A stretch of DNA of 64,000 nt from Microglena sp. YARC (taxonomy: Eukaryota; Chlorophyta; Chlorophyceae; Chlamydomonadales; Chlamydomonadaceae), in assembly GCA_022414725.1 (NCBI GenBank), contig CM039462.1, positions 130,659,262-130,723,261 of the forward strand, read 5' to 3'. A model generated the notes under the pieces. The model was not told where the DNA came from, made no database searches, and saw only the letters and a program-made list of their open reading frames with translations. A program made the translations under genes and the position numbers. Shown in pieces: positions 1 to 12,679 of this stretch. Every line of letters begins with the position of its first letter. Position 1 is the stretch's first letter.

Positions 1-139
1 NNNNNNNNNNNNNNNNNNNNNNNNNNNNNNNNNNNNNNNNNNNNNNNNNNNNNNNNNNNNNNNNNNNNNNNNNNNNNNNNNNNNNNNNNNNNNNNNNNNN
101 NNNNNNNNNNNNNNNNNNNNNNNNNNNNNNNNNNNNNNN
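1..139. other. assembly gap
   Basis: Run of undetermined bases (N). The window starts in a scaffold gap, so anything upstream of base 140 is unknown. Confidence 1.
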
Positions 140-2026
140 GGATTCTATGATTTCAGTCTCGTCACATGTGGTCACCACTATATTTCGAACCTGGTGTCAG
201 TTGTTAATTATTTCATATACTTGGTCAACATCTTCCACCATTGTCGTTACTCAGAGCCAGGGCTTTTCCCGCTATCACTATAGGCGACCTCCTCATACGT
301 CCTGCTTAGAGGTTAATGACCACAAATCCAAAGTTGACTGCATGGTTCTCAGCCGTTTTGGAAATATCGGCATAGATTTGGTCTGAGCATCCGAGTTTGT
401 GCAGGATTACATGAGACCAGTGAACGCTAGAGCCTCAAACATTTTGCATCCTAAGCAAATTGCTGACAGCAGCCATAGGTCCAATTAGGACCTTTCAAAG
501 CACTCCTACTCTTACCCCAATGCGTAGTGTTTCTAATTGTTCGCAGCTAATGCATGTTGGACCAAAAGCTTCTTACGCTTATAGCCTACATAGTGTGTCG
601 CCTTATCATCCAGTGTTCCTAGCCTTGGCTCAAACTGATTCATCATACTTCTAATCATCCTATACTGGCCAATGTCGGTAATGGTGCGTTCTACGCTCAT
701 AGCACGCCTAACTTCGAATTGGTGTGGAGACGCGCATTTCCTGCTTTCCGTAGCATCATAGGTGCTCGCCATCACGTCACTGTGTCCTAATGCACCTTGC
801 AACTCGAGTTCATCATAACTTCCATCGCTTGCACGTATGGTAACTGGGTCTGCACTCAGCACCGCCTTATGCTTCAAGGTGAGAGAGTTGTATCGCGGTG
901 GAAGGCTCTCGCTAATGCGAGGTGTGTCTCAAGGTGCTTGCCCAAGCTCTTCGCATATTCATACAACTCATTTGCATGCACATTGGTAATCGGTGTAATA
1001 GATTGCATACGCCAACACGCTATACACTCCATCAATACCTCATACAGTCTAAGGTGATGATGCTTGTCAAACGTAGAAGGGTTAATGATTCATGGTTGTC
1101 TCTTAGGTGACTCGCAAGACTAATTCATAACTTCATAGGCACGTCCGCGCTTCAATTCGGTGTCTGGCTCACCATTCACGATTCGACATCGCTATGAGGT
1201 GCGAGAGTTGTTACGTCACGAAGGTGTGCATTGTGTGCAATAAAAGGGCCTATTTATAGCAACTGATCTACTCCAATCATACTTCAATGCAATGCCAGTT
1301 CGAGATATTAATGCGTGTCCTGCATAGCACGCTATAGCTAAGGTGGAGAGTTGTTCTAGCGATAATGATGAGGTGTCCGCATGTTGGTCCAGGATTTCTA
1401 GCCCACACTGATACTTATTAGTTGCATCACAGTACTCTCTCCATTGATGCAGTGGTTATGGAGCTACTGTATCATAGTTTCGATTATAATCCATGCACAT
1501 CCCATGCAGATTGTTGCCCGATCATCACCGCTACGATTTATCATCGTCGAGTAGGGTCGCTTTGCATGCTTGGTCATTGTGTAGGGCGGTGCAAATGGAT
1601 TCAATATGTCTTGGTACCATAGTTGTTTGGTGGGAGTGTAGATATATACAGGGCGCTATGAGATGGAACAGCTTTCTTGAGTAATAACAAAGAGATGGGT
1701 GGCACATTCATCAATGTCAAGTCCAAGATGCGTCATAAAGGATTAATAACTTCATGCGAAGTGGTTAATTGGCCTTGTCTGTATCTGTGTGCTAATTTGC
1801 GAAAAATGTTCCTCTATTTATATATTCTACTCATATATATGTTTATTTTTTAATTTATTGGTGGCTTATTCGATGGTGTCTGTATGTGTGTCTATAATTT
1901 TAGGTGTTCACTTCATTGGCTGCCTAATTGTATGCCAGTGCTGTTATATTATTGAAGGTGGAAAAAGTCCCTCTCAATTCTCATGTATACATCATTTGTG
2001 TGCATCGATGTTCAAGGTCGGCAGAC
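140..2026. other. intergenic, no recognisable gene
   Basis: Only short open frames are present and none matches a family I recognise. The longest is a 114-codon minus-strand frame at 533-877 that starts at a non-ATG codon and has a stop just upstream. I saw no clear repeats, RNA gene or splice-supported exon chain. It could hold decayed transposon sequence, but nothing in the bases proves that. Confidence 0.5.
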
Positions 2027-2340
2027 AGATTCATCAAAATATAAATAAACGAATTGATAAATTGATTGCAAACAAGGTTGCAACAGTCCTCATAAAATAA
2101 TTAATTGCAAAACTGTTGGGAACGGTTGCAAACAGGATCATAAAATAAACGAATTGGATCAGATTGCAAACGGTGCAACAGATTCATAAATGAACGAATT
2201 GATCAGATTGCAACGGTTGCAAACAGATTCCATAAAATAATTCATTGCAAACTGTTGCATAACGGTTGCAACAGATTCATAAAATAAACGATTGATCAGA
2301 TTGCAAACGTTGCAACAGATTTCATAAAATAAATTAAGCC
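2027..2340. repeat. AT-rich tandem repeat, about 45-50 bp unit
   Basis: Repeated blocks combine CAGATTCATAAAATAAACGA, then AATTGATCAGATTGCAA and ACGGTTGCAA. About five or six degenerate copies are visible. The units differ by small indels and substitutions, so this is an old minisatellite. No coding frame spans it. Confidence 0.75.
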
Positions 2341-2435
2341 GAATTGGATCAAGATCAAGGGGGAACTCATGCTCATCAAATATGGCAGGGAAATTGGTTA
2401 AAACAGATAATCCGGGAGGAGAAAAAAAGGATAGG

Positions 2436-3080
2436 TCACACATGACTAAAAAACCTGGGCAGGGCTGACGCCCTCCCCCCCTTGCTTAAATTATAAATAA
2501 CTCCCTTTTTGAAAAACTTAGATATGGATTCTGGGGGGTTACAGTATGGAACAAGCATAATGGCATCCTGCGGAATTCCCACAAGAGTTGTGTGATAGTC
2601 AAAAATCAGTTCTTGCACCCGCTCTGGGTTTGCCCAGTACCTTGGGTGGTTGGGTTGGTTGGTTGGGGGGGAGGGGGGGGGCTGGGGATTTCCTCCGCCA
2701 CCCCCACCCATTACCACCCATGGTCATTCCGCTGGGACGCCACCCATTCACCACCCATACTCACCCATATTACCTACCCATTCACCACCCAATATAATAA
2801 CCCATACGCCAGCCATTCAACCACCACTCATACTCTGGATGGGCTGGGATTTGGGGGGTGGGGTGGGGGGGGGGGGAGGTAAATACTTTTTTTGCACGTG
2901 GTTCCAAAGTTGGTGCAAGAATGGAACTACCCATGTTACCGTCCCCATTCACCACGACCATATTATCACACATAGCCAGCCATTCACCCCACTCATACTC
3001 CTGGGCTGGGCTGGGGGGTTGGGGGTGGTGGGGGTGGGGGTAAGTAACTTATTGCACGAGGTCCAAAGTGGTGCGCAATA
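2436..3080. repeat. G-run and CCCATTCACC low-complexity block
   Basis: Two diverged halves repeat the same order: a GGGTTGG/GGGGG-rich tract, then TTGCACG with 'gttccaaagt' or 'gtccaaagt', and CCCATTCACCACCC motifs. The open frames here are Gly/Trp- or His/Pro-rich by-products of the repeat. The G-runs on the plus strand near 2666-2682 and 2862-2880 could form G-quadruplexes (inference). Confidence 0.65.
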
Positions 3081-6000
3081 GACTACGCCTTACCTCAGGC
3101 CTACTTATGGGTGGTCTCAGAATGTCATTGGAGGTCTGAGATAAAAAGTTAGCAAAAAAAATGAGGGCTGACCCCGCCCCTTCCCCGCCCATCCCCCCCC
3201 CTAAATGCGGTGGGCTCAGTAATGACCTGAAAAAAGTAACTTCTAAATATCGCCATGATACATGCGATATTACAGCCTGTTCTCATGAAAAAAAACGATC
3301 GGGCCATGAACTGGAACATTTTGAAGGCCTGGGCTCCTCAACTGGATACATCTATTGTTTTTTTTTATAATGCTAACTGTTTTTTGTATTGAAGCTTAAA
3401 AAGGCTTCCTTGCAAGGTTATGCCCTATATTTATCTTCATTTATGATTTCTTCGTGTAAACTTTTCCCATTGGCAATCATTTTACTGCCGAAGAACGGCG
3501 AGCAGCCTTAATTTCTGGCTGGGGCTATGTAACGCAACGTTAAGTTCAAGTGTCTAATAGCGGCTTCTATTTTGTTTCATGCCATGGCTCTTATCCCTGT
3601 CCACACATGCAACACGGGTCCGCTACTGGCGTGTGATGGTCAACCTCTTCAACCAACGCTCTCACTTTGCCCACCCGCCCATACAGCACCTACCCACCAT
3701 CCCATGCCATGCATGCATCCATAATCCACCAATCAACACGGTCTTACTGGCTGTGAGGTCAACCCTCTTCAACCAACTCATCATTCACATGCTCCCCCGC
3801 CCATTTGCACCTATCCACCATCCCTATGCCATCCTCATCCACACAATTCCATGCTTCCGACAGGTCTACTGCTTGTGTATTTAAAGCCACCTTCGCGTTC
3901 ACATGCTTCGCAACGCCCATGCACCTATCCACCATCCCATGTTTGTCCAAGGTCCTATTGCTCTTGGCATTCAATAAACCACCTCCCGTGCTACATCTCA
4001 CCCGCTCAGCGCGTATTTGGACGCCAGCACATTGTATGTGATGACTCTCAAGGAATGCTTCCTGGGTCCTGCTGCTGCTTTGGCCTGGGCGCATACGCGG
4101 ACGGCGGGGAAAGCCCTAGCCCACCCCATTTGCGGCCTCGAGCTAGTTTGGTTTAACGCGGGGGTGTTATGATGGAGAGGGGAGCAAGGTGATGGTGTGA
4201 TTGTTAACTTGATATTGGTCACATAATTCTTGCTTAGTCGCGGTTCGAGCCGTAAGGCGACAGGACGAAAACGAGGTGGAAAAAAAGAATATGCGACGGC
4301 CAGGAGGCGGTGGCCTTTCGGAGGTCGGATTTTGGGTGGGGGCGTAAAGCGCAACACGGAAATATGGCACGGCGGAGCATTTTCGGGTTCTGGCAAGCCG
4401 CTGCTAGCACAGGTGGGGGTGGGGACAAGTTCTAAGAGCGTGTCTCATCGACACGGAGACAACGCTTTAGCAGTGCCACCGGCAGGGAGTTTTTTCGAAG
4501 TGTTGGAGAAAGTTAAGCTTACTGCGTAGCGGAATAAAGCTACAAAACATTTGAACAACTTATTTGCGAAGGGGATTTTGAAAACCGTTGCAACTGCTTG
4601 ATAAACTCTAGTTCATGTGCGCACGGTACAACTATGAAGCCAAAATGTTTGGGTGCGGTGGTGCCCGGGATCGTTCAAACGCCTGGTCACTGAGTCACGG
4701 AGAGACGGAGAGCGATCACGAATCGGGGTGGAACCAGAGGGGGCTTTAGCCCCGGGACCTCTGGCCATGGGGGGTCCAGAGGGGGCTAAAGCGAAAGGCG
4801 AATTCATGGCTTGGCTTTGATTTGATGATATTCGCCTAACTAAGGTGGGACTAAGGCTTAGGCTAGTAGGTGGTAGGGGTCCAGCCACCATGGGTCACCT
4901 ACGGGCTATCCATCTAAGACGTGGCCTGAGGGAGGGTTATTTTAACAATCGGAGCAACTAAAGAAATTGAATATAGAGGGAAGAGCGCCTATGCATCTTA
5001 TATATGCTGGATCAGAGCAGTGTATACATCGAACAATGTGTGCTGTGGCAAGCTGTATTAGATCAAGGATGGGGTGTGGGTATATTTTGCTGGGCTTGGA
5101 TACCACTTGCATAGGCTCTATCCAAGGTTTTTGGGGTGTGGCTCTAGGGAGGACAGGGTTGGGGGGTTAGGGAAGGCGTTGGTCTGGGTTGATTAACTTA
5201 TCAACATGGTTAAAGAACCTGGAGTCGCTGGACCATTTATGATCAGTGAAGTAAAAAATTTTATGATCAGAGTAAAAAATTTATGAAATCAGAAGTAAAA
5301 AATGGTTCGCAGCCAAACAGCAATGATGAGAATGGGCTTGATTCCGCTTTACATCCGCCTTAGCATAAGCAGGATCAGATTCGTTCTAATGCACAGTTTA
5401 GAAATGGGTTCCCTAATTGGCTGAACACAGAAAGAATGAGGGTGGGTGGATAGAGCAAGCACACATCGCCTGCGCTCAAATGAGACAACTGTCAAATGTG
5501 TGGGTGGTCCAAAAACCTGAGGGATGGAAAATGCATATCGTTTGAGTGCCCTTTTTATCCATGAATATTCGCCTCGCCGCTAAACCGAGAAGCTGTTTAC
5601 AGATATTTATACATGGGCATGTCCATGAGGATAAACGCAAACTTAAGCCGTCCTGGAAATGTTGGATTCTGCGATTCACATTCAAGAACCTTTTATGATG
5701 GAAATGGCACTCAAAAGTCTTTTTGGACAAACCTAGCCGACTTATCTTTCTAGCTTGTTAAAGAAGAGCAAGACTAAAGGAAGCCCAGGCTGGCCTTAGT
5801 GGCAAACGTAATTTATCATGCCCTTTTTTTTCTTCTTTCTTGTGACTTCTCATTTGTTAGCTTCCTTTACCTCCGCCAACTTGTAAGTTGGTTGAGATCT
5901 GGTCCGGCTCTAAGGGGTTTTAATCCTAGCGCACCCAAAACGGTGGTTGGAGTTTTGGTTTGTTTGTCCTCGCACACCCCTGTCTGATGTAATGGGGTTT

Positions 6001-6559
6001 TTTTTGGCTTTGTGGGTGCTTTTTTCTTTTTGTTTTAAAGCACAGAGTCTCATACACCACCGTCTCGCGGTGTCAAGTAGACTTTAACGATGTAATGTAA
6101 TGTAATGTAAGAAGTGGCAATGCGACAGAGGTCCGAATAGGAACCGATTATAAAGGCTAACAGCCGGCTGTGACCCTTCCTTAAGCCATCCAGGTGCTTC
6201 CTGGCTATTGTCGTTTGCATGCTTGACAAGCCAAGCCAAAACCCTTTTACTACCCCATGACTGTAGCCACAGGGTAGACACACGCGTTGCACCCTCTGCG
6301 TGTGCAAGGGACGTGCACAAGATAAAAACGAGTACATCACGACCTGTATAAGAGATGTTATAGCATTCCAAGCAGAAATCTCTGCATTCAAAGTAATCGA
6401 CAGTGGCAATAGGTGGTCCCGCCCCGGGTGGTCCTTAAGGACAGACGACAATTCGAATTACGATTTGCAATAAATATTGCTGGACCCTGATGGTGGATAG
6501 GTGCAACATGGACATAGCGAAATATACTTCACTAAACCGCGGCGCGCCTGCGCTGCCCG
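3081..6559. other. intergenic, minor local repeats only
   Basis: No supported gene. A degenerate direct duplication lies at about 3638-3960, built on 'gtcaaCCTCTTCAACCAAC' plus 'cccgcccat..caccta(c/t)ccaccatccc'. A short triplicated motif, 'TTTATGA..TCAG..AGTAAAAAAT', lies at about 5234-5302. A 133-codon minus-strand frame at 6050-6451 has an ATG but no domain I recognise. The rest looks like unique non-coding DNA. Confidence 0.5.
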
Positions 6560-7164
6560 CCTATCGAGACAGCTATCTCTGTCGAAACATATTCACAGTC
6601 CGACCACAACACCAAGAATCCTGTCCAAAACTCGCAATCGAAGATCAAGGACATCCAATCGAATGTAAGATGGAATACGGGCGGTGCGCACCAGAGCAGA
6701 TACCACCCGCCCACCCAGCCAGCAGGTGATGGTGACTCAGTGGAAACAGAGCAAAGGAGGCTCGAGGCCGAAAGGTGAGCACACTGATGAATGGTGTCGA
6801 TGGCCGAGGAGACGAAAAACAAATAATAACTCAAATGAGACAACCGAGATGAACGGAGAATCAGGTCCAAACACATCAGCAGCTCCAGTTTTCACCTCAG
6901 ATGATCTGACAAGTGCACACTTTACCAGATCCACTGCTCTGATGTCGTCTCATGGATTACTTTCCTTGCTTGCTTGCCTCTGATGTCTTCATGGACTGCT
7001 TTCCTTGCTTGCTTGACTCGAATACAACCCAACCCCCACTCTATCTCTGCATGCAGGTCAGCAGCACTTGGTTCGACAAGCTTAGCAGAGGCGTCTCATT
7101 CAGCATCCACCAGGGATCACAGAGCTTTAGCACATACAGGCAGCCAGGGTGTTTACCTGTAGCT
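6560..7164 (+). promoter_or_regulatory. 5' flank of ARM-RING gene 1, conserved with paralogue
   Basis: This block aligns by eye with 14616-15143, the 5' flank of the second ARM gene. Shared stretches include 'gacaagtgcaca', 'atccactgctct', 'ctatctctgcatgcaggtcagcagcactt' and 'cattcagcatcca'. A donor-like site is conserved at 6775 (AAAG|GTGAGCACACTG) and in the paralogue (CGAG|GTGAGAAAACTG). An acceptor-like CTGCATGCAG is conserved at about 7047-7056. A 5' leader exon plus an intron before the start codon is therefore likely. No TATA-like element can be assigned. Confidence 0.5.
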
Positions 7165-8095
7165 ATGTCAGCAGATGAGACTTGTACAATCGACTTTTAC
7201 TTGATGAATGCTGCTGCTGGAACCTGAACAGCAATTGCTCTTCAAAAACATTGTTGCAACAACCCTAGCCGAAAACATCCGAGGGGCAAGGTGCCATCGC
7301 AAGATGCCATCCCTCCCATGGTGTGGCGCTGTTGTCAGCCAGCACTCCAGCACGTGAACAAGAGCAGGCAGCAAAATCTCTTGCAGATCTAGTTGCCGAC
7401 AACAGTGAAAACCAGGACACAGTGGCATCTGCCGGCGCCATCCCCCCCTTGGTTGCTTTGTTGTCGGCCAGCACTCCAGCGCATGTTCAGCAGCAGGCAG
7501 CAGGCGCCCTTGCATATCTGGTTCTCAACAACCCCGACAACCAGGGCACGGTGGCATTCATGGGTGCCATCCCCCCCTTGGTTGCATTGTTGTCGGCCAG
7601 CACTCCAGCGCATGTGCAGGGACAGGCAGCATGCGCTCTTACAAATCTAGTTGATGACAACCCCGACAACCCTAGGGCATCGCGGCAAATCTGCTTGGTG
7701 CCATCCCCTGTTAGTTGCATTGTATAAGTTCGGCCAGCACTTCAGCGGCTATGGTGCAATGCAAAGCAGCAAGCGCTCTTGGCTCTTTAGTTCTCAACAA
7801 CCCTGACGGCCAGGGCATTGCGGCATCTGCCGGTGCCATTCCATTTCTGGTGGCATCATTTTCAGCTGGCACTTCAGCGCAGTGTTGCAGTTCAAAGCAG
7901 CAAGCGCTCTTGTCTATTCTAGTTTGCGAGCAACCCCTGGCTACAAGGACATTGCGGCATCTACCGGAGCCATTTCCATTGTTTGGTGGCATTATTGTAG
8001 CTGGCACTGTCAGCGGGTGTACAGGAAGAAGCAGCAAGCGTTTCTTAGCCATCTTTGTTTGCGACAACCTGGCAACCAGGGATTGCGGTCATCTG
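7165..8095 (+). other. frameshift-broken 5' part of ARM-RING gene 1
   Basis: ARM repeats can be read here only by switching frame. Repeats at 7323-7670 are in one frame, at about 7735-7885 in a second, and from about 8090 onward in a third. Compared with intact repeats there are small indels near 7177, 7675-7730, 7880, 7990-8020 and 8090. In the second ARM gene the equivalent stretch (15144 onward) is open. Indels this dense over 0.9 kb, next to a clean 2-kb frame, suggest either local consensus errors or loss of constraint on the N-terminal repeats. Confidence 0.7.
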
Positions 8096-11000
8096 CCGGT
8101 GCCATTCCATTGTTGCTAGCATTGTTGTCAGCTGGCACTTCAGCGGGTGTGCAAGACATAGCAGCAATCGCTCTTGGCTATCTAATTATGGAGAACCCAG
8201 ACAACCAGGGCATTGCGGCATCTGCCGGTGCCATTCCATTGTTGGTGGCATTGTTGTCAGCTGGCACTCCAGCGAATGTGCAGTGCAAAGCAGCAAGTGT
8301 TCTTAGCCTCCTAGTTCACGACAACTCTGATAACCGGAGCATTGCGGAATCTGCCGGTGCCATTCCATTGTTGGTGGCATTACTGTCCGATGGCACTTCA
8401 GCGGATGTACAGGGCGAAGCAGCACGCGCTCTTGGCTATCTAGTTTGCGACAACCCGGACAACCAGGGCATTGCGGCATCTGCCGGTGCCATTCCATTGT
8501 TGGTGGAATTGTTTTCAACTGGCACTTCAGTGAATGTACAGGGCAAGGCAGCACGCGCTCTTGGCTATCTAGTTTGTGACAACCCTGACAACCAGGGCAT
8601 TGCAGGATCTGCTGGTGCCATTCCATTGATGGTGGCATTGTTGTCAACTTGCACTTCAGCGGATGTTCAGGGCGAAGCAGCACGCACTCTTGGCTATCTA
8701 GTTTGTGACAACCTGGACAACCAGGGCATTTCGGCATCTGTCGGTGCCATTCCATTGTTGGTGGCATTGTTGTCAACTGGCACTCCAGCGGATGTACAGG
8801 GCGAAGCAGCTTTCGCTCTTGGCTATCTAGTTTTCAACAATCCTGGCAACCAGGACATTGCGGCATCTGCCGGTGCCATTCCATTGCTGGTGGCATTATT
8901 GTCAAGTGGCACAGCGGATGTGCAAGGCAAAGCAGCAAGCGCTCTTGATACTCTAGTTTACGACAACCCTGACAACCAGGGCATCGTGGCATCTGCTGGC
9001 GCCATCCCCCTGTTAGTTGCATTGTTGTCGGCCAGCACTTCAGCGGATGTGCAGTGCAAAGCAGCAAGCGCTCTTGGGTCTTCAGTTCTCGACAACCCTG
9101 ACAACCAGGGCATTGCGGCATCTGCCGGTGCCATCCCATTGCTGGTGGCATTCTTTTCAGCTGGCACTTCAGCGGGTGTGCAGTTCAAAGCAGCATTTGC
9201 TCTTGGATATTTAGTTTGCGACAACCCTGGCAACCAGGGCATTGCAGCATCTGCCGGTGCCATTCCATTGTTGGTGGCATTACTGTCAGCTGGCACTTCA
9301 GCGGGTGTGCAGGGCGAAGCAGCACTTGTTCTTTGCTATCTAGTTTGCGACAACCCTGACCACACGAGCATCGCGGCATCTGCCGGTGCCATCCCAGTCC
9401 TGGGGGCGCTGATGTCCGCCAGCACTCCAGAGCATGTCCAGCAGGTGGCAGCAAGGGCTCTTGTGTATCTTGTTCGCGGCAACCCCACCAATTGTGCTAT
9501 CCCTGTCTTGGTGGCATTGTTGTCAGCCAGCAATCCAGTGGATGTGCAGAACCAAGCAGTACTCGCTCTTGCAGCTGTAGTTGTCAATAATTGTGACAAT
9601 CAGGTCATTGCGGCATCTGCAGGCGCAATCCCCCCCCTGGTGGCGTTGTTGTCCGCCGAAACTTCACCACTCAAGGAGGTAGTGGAATATCTTATGGAGA
9701 TATCAGCCTGCAGTACTCACAACAGGAAATCTGTTGCTGCTGCCGATGCCATCCCTCCCTTGGTGGGAAGGATGACAAATACCTCAATGGCAGCTCCTGC
9801 ATTTTCGACCGCATCATCGATTATCACGACATTGTTGTCTGATCCTCTTGTAAGCGTTATGTTCACATCTGCAACTCCCTTTCTCCCCTTGATTACATTA
9901 TTGGAAGTCAATTCTCCGGAGCATGTGCTGGTTGGGACGGCAAGTGTTTTAAGTCACCTTGCTTCTAGTGGTCCTTGCATCAGGAGAGAGCTGGCTGCGG
10001 CTGGTATCATTCCTCCTCTTATGGCAGTCCGGGCTGCTAAAAGCTACCCACCAAAGGTGCAGGAGCACCTGGACAGGCTCCATGCGTCGTTGCAGGACGT
10101 GTGCTCTTGCCAGGATTGTATACCCAGTAGTAAGCGTATAAATGCACAGACTTCACGTGAGGGCAGTTCAGCATCTGTGCTTGGGCATGCTGGGGCCACC
10201 ACCTCTGTTGCGGAGCCTGTGGACTCAGACAAGCTTATGCAGGTGAGAGAATGATTGTGTGTCTTTGGCATGGTGATGCATAGAGTGGTTGGTGAGGAGG
10301 GTGATGAGAGCGGGCGTGAAAATTGTGTGGTAATGGTGGGGTATGACAACAATGATGGTGGTGATGGTGTCTTCATAAGCCCCGATGGTGCAGAAAACTA
10401 AGGCACCTATCAAGCTTTTCCATATCTTTCGCCTTCCACACTGGGATATTTGGGAGTTCAGGTTTCAAACTTACTGCGCTACGCATCAGCTTTCTCTAAT
10501 ACCTGAGCTAGGTCCAGTAGAAGAGTTGTTATTTTTGATCTAAACAGGCGGCTTTGGCCGTTTTTATGTTTCACCGCTTTCCAGTCCCCGCTGGCTTGTG
10601 AGATTCAGGTGTTACCCTTGTGGTTGGTAAACTAGACTGATGTTGCATGCACATGATACACCCATTCAGATCTGAACTGTCCCTTGGGGTTGGGGTTCCA
10701 TGCAAGGTGCCAGGGCTAGATTTGGTCATGTTGATATCACTTGCAAATCATTACTCTGGTTAGGCGTAGAAAATGGCTGATAAAAAGAAATGTACGCAAA
10801 CATATACAGAAGGAAGAAGGAAATAAAGAAACTCATCCACTCATGCTTTCACCCCAGGAATTGTTGGAGGAGGAGGAGATGGAGAAGGCTGCGAAGGAGG
10901 CCAAGGCTGTAGCCAAGAAGGAGAAGAAGCAGAGGCAGAAGGAGAAGAAGAAGGGCAAAGAGAAGGAGAAGAGCAAAGAAGTACAGGTGACGGCTGATGA

Positions 11001-12273
11001 GGTGCCGGAAGGTGTGGACAAGGACGCAGAGAAGCATCTGATGCAGCAGCAACCTGCAGGGGAGGGTGGTGCAAGTAGTAGTGGTGGCGTGGAGCCAAGT
11101 GGGAATGACACAGTTATTCTGGCAGGGGATAGGGAATGTTTTCTCGCTCCCTGTGTACCCAGGTCCACAGGATCCTGTGCTCCTGGTTCTCCTCCTGGTA
11201 TTGCAGACGGCTCTGTCGCTGCTACTCTGCGTGCTGCTGCCGCGGGTGCTGCAGGTATGTCTGCTGCTGTTACCGTTAGTGGCACTGATACCGTTACACG
11301 TGTTACATCTGCTGCTGATGCTCCCATCCCTGCTGCCTCCTCTACTGCTGCTGCTGCTTATGGAGCTGAGCTGGAAGCGCCTGTTGTTGATGTTGCTGCT
11401 AGTGCTGCGGCAGCCACAGTAGCTTCTGCTTGTGCACACACACACACTTCAAACCAGCAGCAATGGCAGCACCAGCATCCCATTCTGCAGGTCATCATGT
11501 CACGTACAGCAATTCCAAACCTTGAACAGCCTCTGCGCATTGCTCAGCCTCAGATGATTCAGTCTCAGCACATTGTGCAGCCTCACTTTGTACAACTGGG
11601 CATCCCCTCAACCCCTCTGGGGGGGGACATTGCCCTCACCTTGGGTGGTGCAGCCCAGACATCTACCTCGACCCTACCTGCTTACCTCCCTACAGCTCGA
11701 TCCCAAGCCGCCCCTATCGGAGCATACAACCCCTTGAGGCGACAGCCTCCCTCCACCTCAGCAGCCACCTCCTCTACTGTACCACACTACACTGCCATAG
11801 CCCCCTACACCGCTGCAGCCACCTCCATAGGGCCCCCCAACACTAACCCAGTGCGACGTACCTCGTATCCACCTCCTCCACTTGCTGCACATGGTGCCCG
11901 GCCTGTGGTGGCAGGCCACACCATTGCCACGCAGCCTGCAATCTACCCTGCTCACATTCAGCGGCTGGGACATGCTGCTCTGGCCTCTGTCAGTCTTGCA
12001 TCCACGCCTATTCCCTCTGCCGTGTCGTCTGCCCTAACTGGGACCCTCTTACATGAGGGCCGGGGAGCTGTTGGTGCAACGGCTGCAGGTGCACAGGATG
12101 ATGATGATGATGAGCTGATGTGTGTTGTGTGTATGGAGAGGGAGAGGAATGTGTTCTTGCAGCCTTGTAGCCATGTCATCCTGTGCTCCCACTGCTGTGA
12201 TGAGGTGTTGGCGAAGTCATCCCTATGCCCCATTTGTCGCACCCAGGTGTTGGAGCATGCGATACTAGAGTAA
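7165..12273 (+). CDS. ARM-repeat protein with C-terminal RING finger, gene 1
   Basis: Putative ubiquitin ligase; the activity is inferred from the RING alone. Exon 1 ends at 10242 (CAG|GTGAGA) and exon 2 runs 10858-12273 (CCCCAG|GAATTG). Both junctions are phase 0, giving ...KLMQ|ELLEEEE. Exon 1 encodes armadillo repeats of 43 aa each, with consensus GAIPLLVALLSAGTSADVQG followed by an EAARALGYLV..NPDNQGIAAS stretch. At least a dozen clean units lie in the open stretch from about 8100 to 9650, followed by two or three degenerate units. Exon 2 encodes a Glu/Lys-rich helix, an Ala/Ser/Gln-rich low-complexity region, an Asp run, and a RING of CVVC..PCSHVILCSHC..CPIC pattern in the last ~50 residues. 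That spacing matches the IAP/MUL1-type C3HC4 class. The likely start is ATG 7165, by analogy with ATG 15144 of the paralogue, but several 1-2-base indels break the frame between 7165 and about 8090. Either the 5' end is decayed or the assembly has errors there. Confidence 0.75.
10243..10857 (+). other. intron of ARM-RING gene 1
   Basis: 615-bp phase-0 GT-AG intron. The donor is CAG|GTGAGA and the acceptor tract is TGCTTTCACCCCAG. The same intron position and phase occur in both tandem paralogous copies (17695-18401 and 22044-22741), which supports the model. A frame from 10741 runs open into exon 2 but is intronic by this comparison. Confidence 0.8.
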
Positions 12274-12518
12274 TGAGAAGTGAGAAAGTCTATCATGCAT
12301 GCCTCAACTACCATACGCTACGTGTTGGGCTGCTGGCACTCAGAGCTGCTTAGCTAGGATAGTACCCCCCACCCCCCCCCCACCCCCCCTCCCCACCCCA
12401 CCCCGTCTCCTGACAGGCAATTGAGGATTGGAGCTTGCGGTACCAGTATAAGGAGAGGGGGGAGTTTTTTACTGGGCTAGGTTTGGGATGCATTTACTTC
12501 GGTTGAACCTCGTTGCTT
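12274..12518. other. 3' flank of ARM-RING gene 1 with C-rich tract
   Basis: Region after the TAA stop of gene 1. A C-rich tract with scattered A and T lies at 12366-12406. The end of the second tandem paralogue has a long C-run in the equivalent place (about 23951-23983), so the tract is probably an ancestral part of the gene 3' flank. No poly(A) signal is clear. Confidence 0.6.
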
Positions 12519-12679
12519 TGACCAACCTAAAAAAAGATAACGCCTGGAGGGGCGTGGTGTTAAGGGGACCCTCCTGTACGCCGCAGCTGGGGAAAGTCAC
12601 CATGGCAGACACAGGAAGTGTCACCCTCCAGGCGGTAGGGACTCCTTCATGCGAAGTGTGGTAAGAATGACCAACCTAA
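12519..12679 (-). mobile_element. SINE-like element copy with 12-bp target duplication
   Basis: A perfect 12-bp direct repeat TGACCAACCTAA (12519-12530 and 12668-12679) flanks a body containing GATAACGCCTGG and GGGGCGTGGTGTTAAGGGGA. Reverse-complemented, that body matches the 3' tail of the element at 28348-28555. An A-run follows the left repeat, consistent with the oligo-A or T end of a minus-strand insertion. This copy lacks a clear pol III promoter head and is probably 5'-truncated. Confidence 0.7.

Noticed and set aside
533..877. 114-codon minus-strand frame, considered as a recombinase fragment (ELQGALGHSDV resembles part of tyrosine recombinases)
   Set aside because: No catalytic R-H-R-Y pattern, no ATG, stop just upstream; the resemblance is too short to name.
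6050..6451. 133-codon minus-strand frame
   Set aside because: No domain recognised, no splice or repeat support, and it runs into a short ATGTAATGTA repeat.
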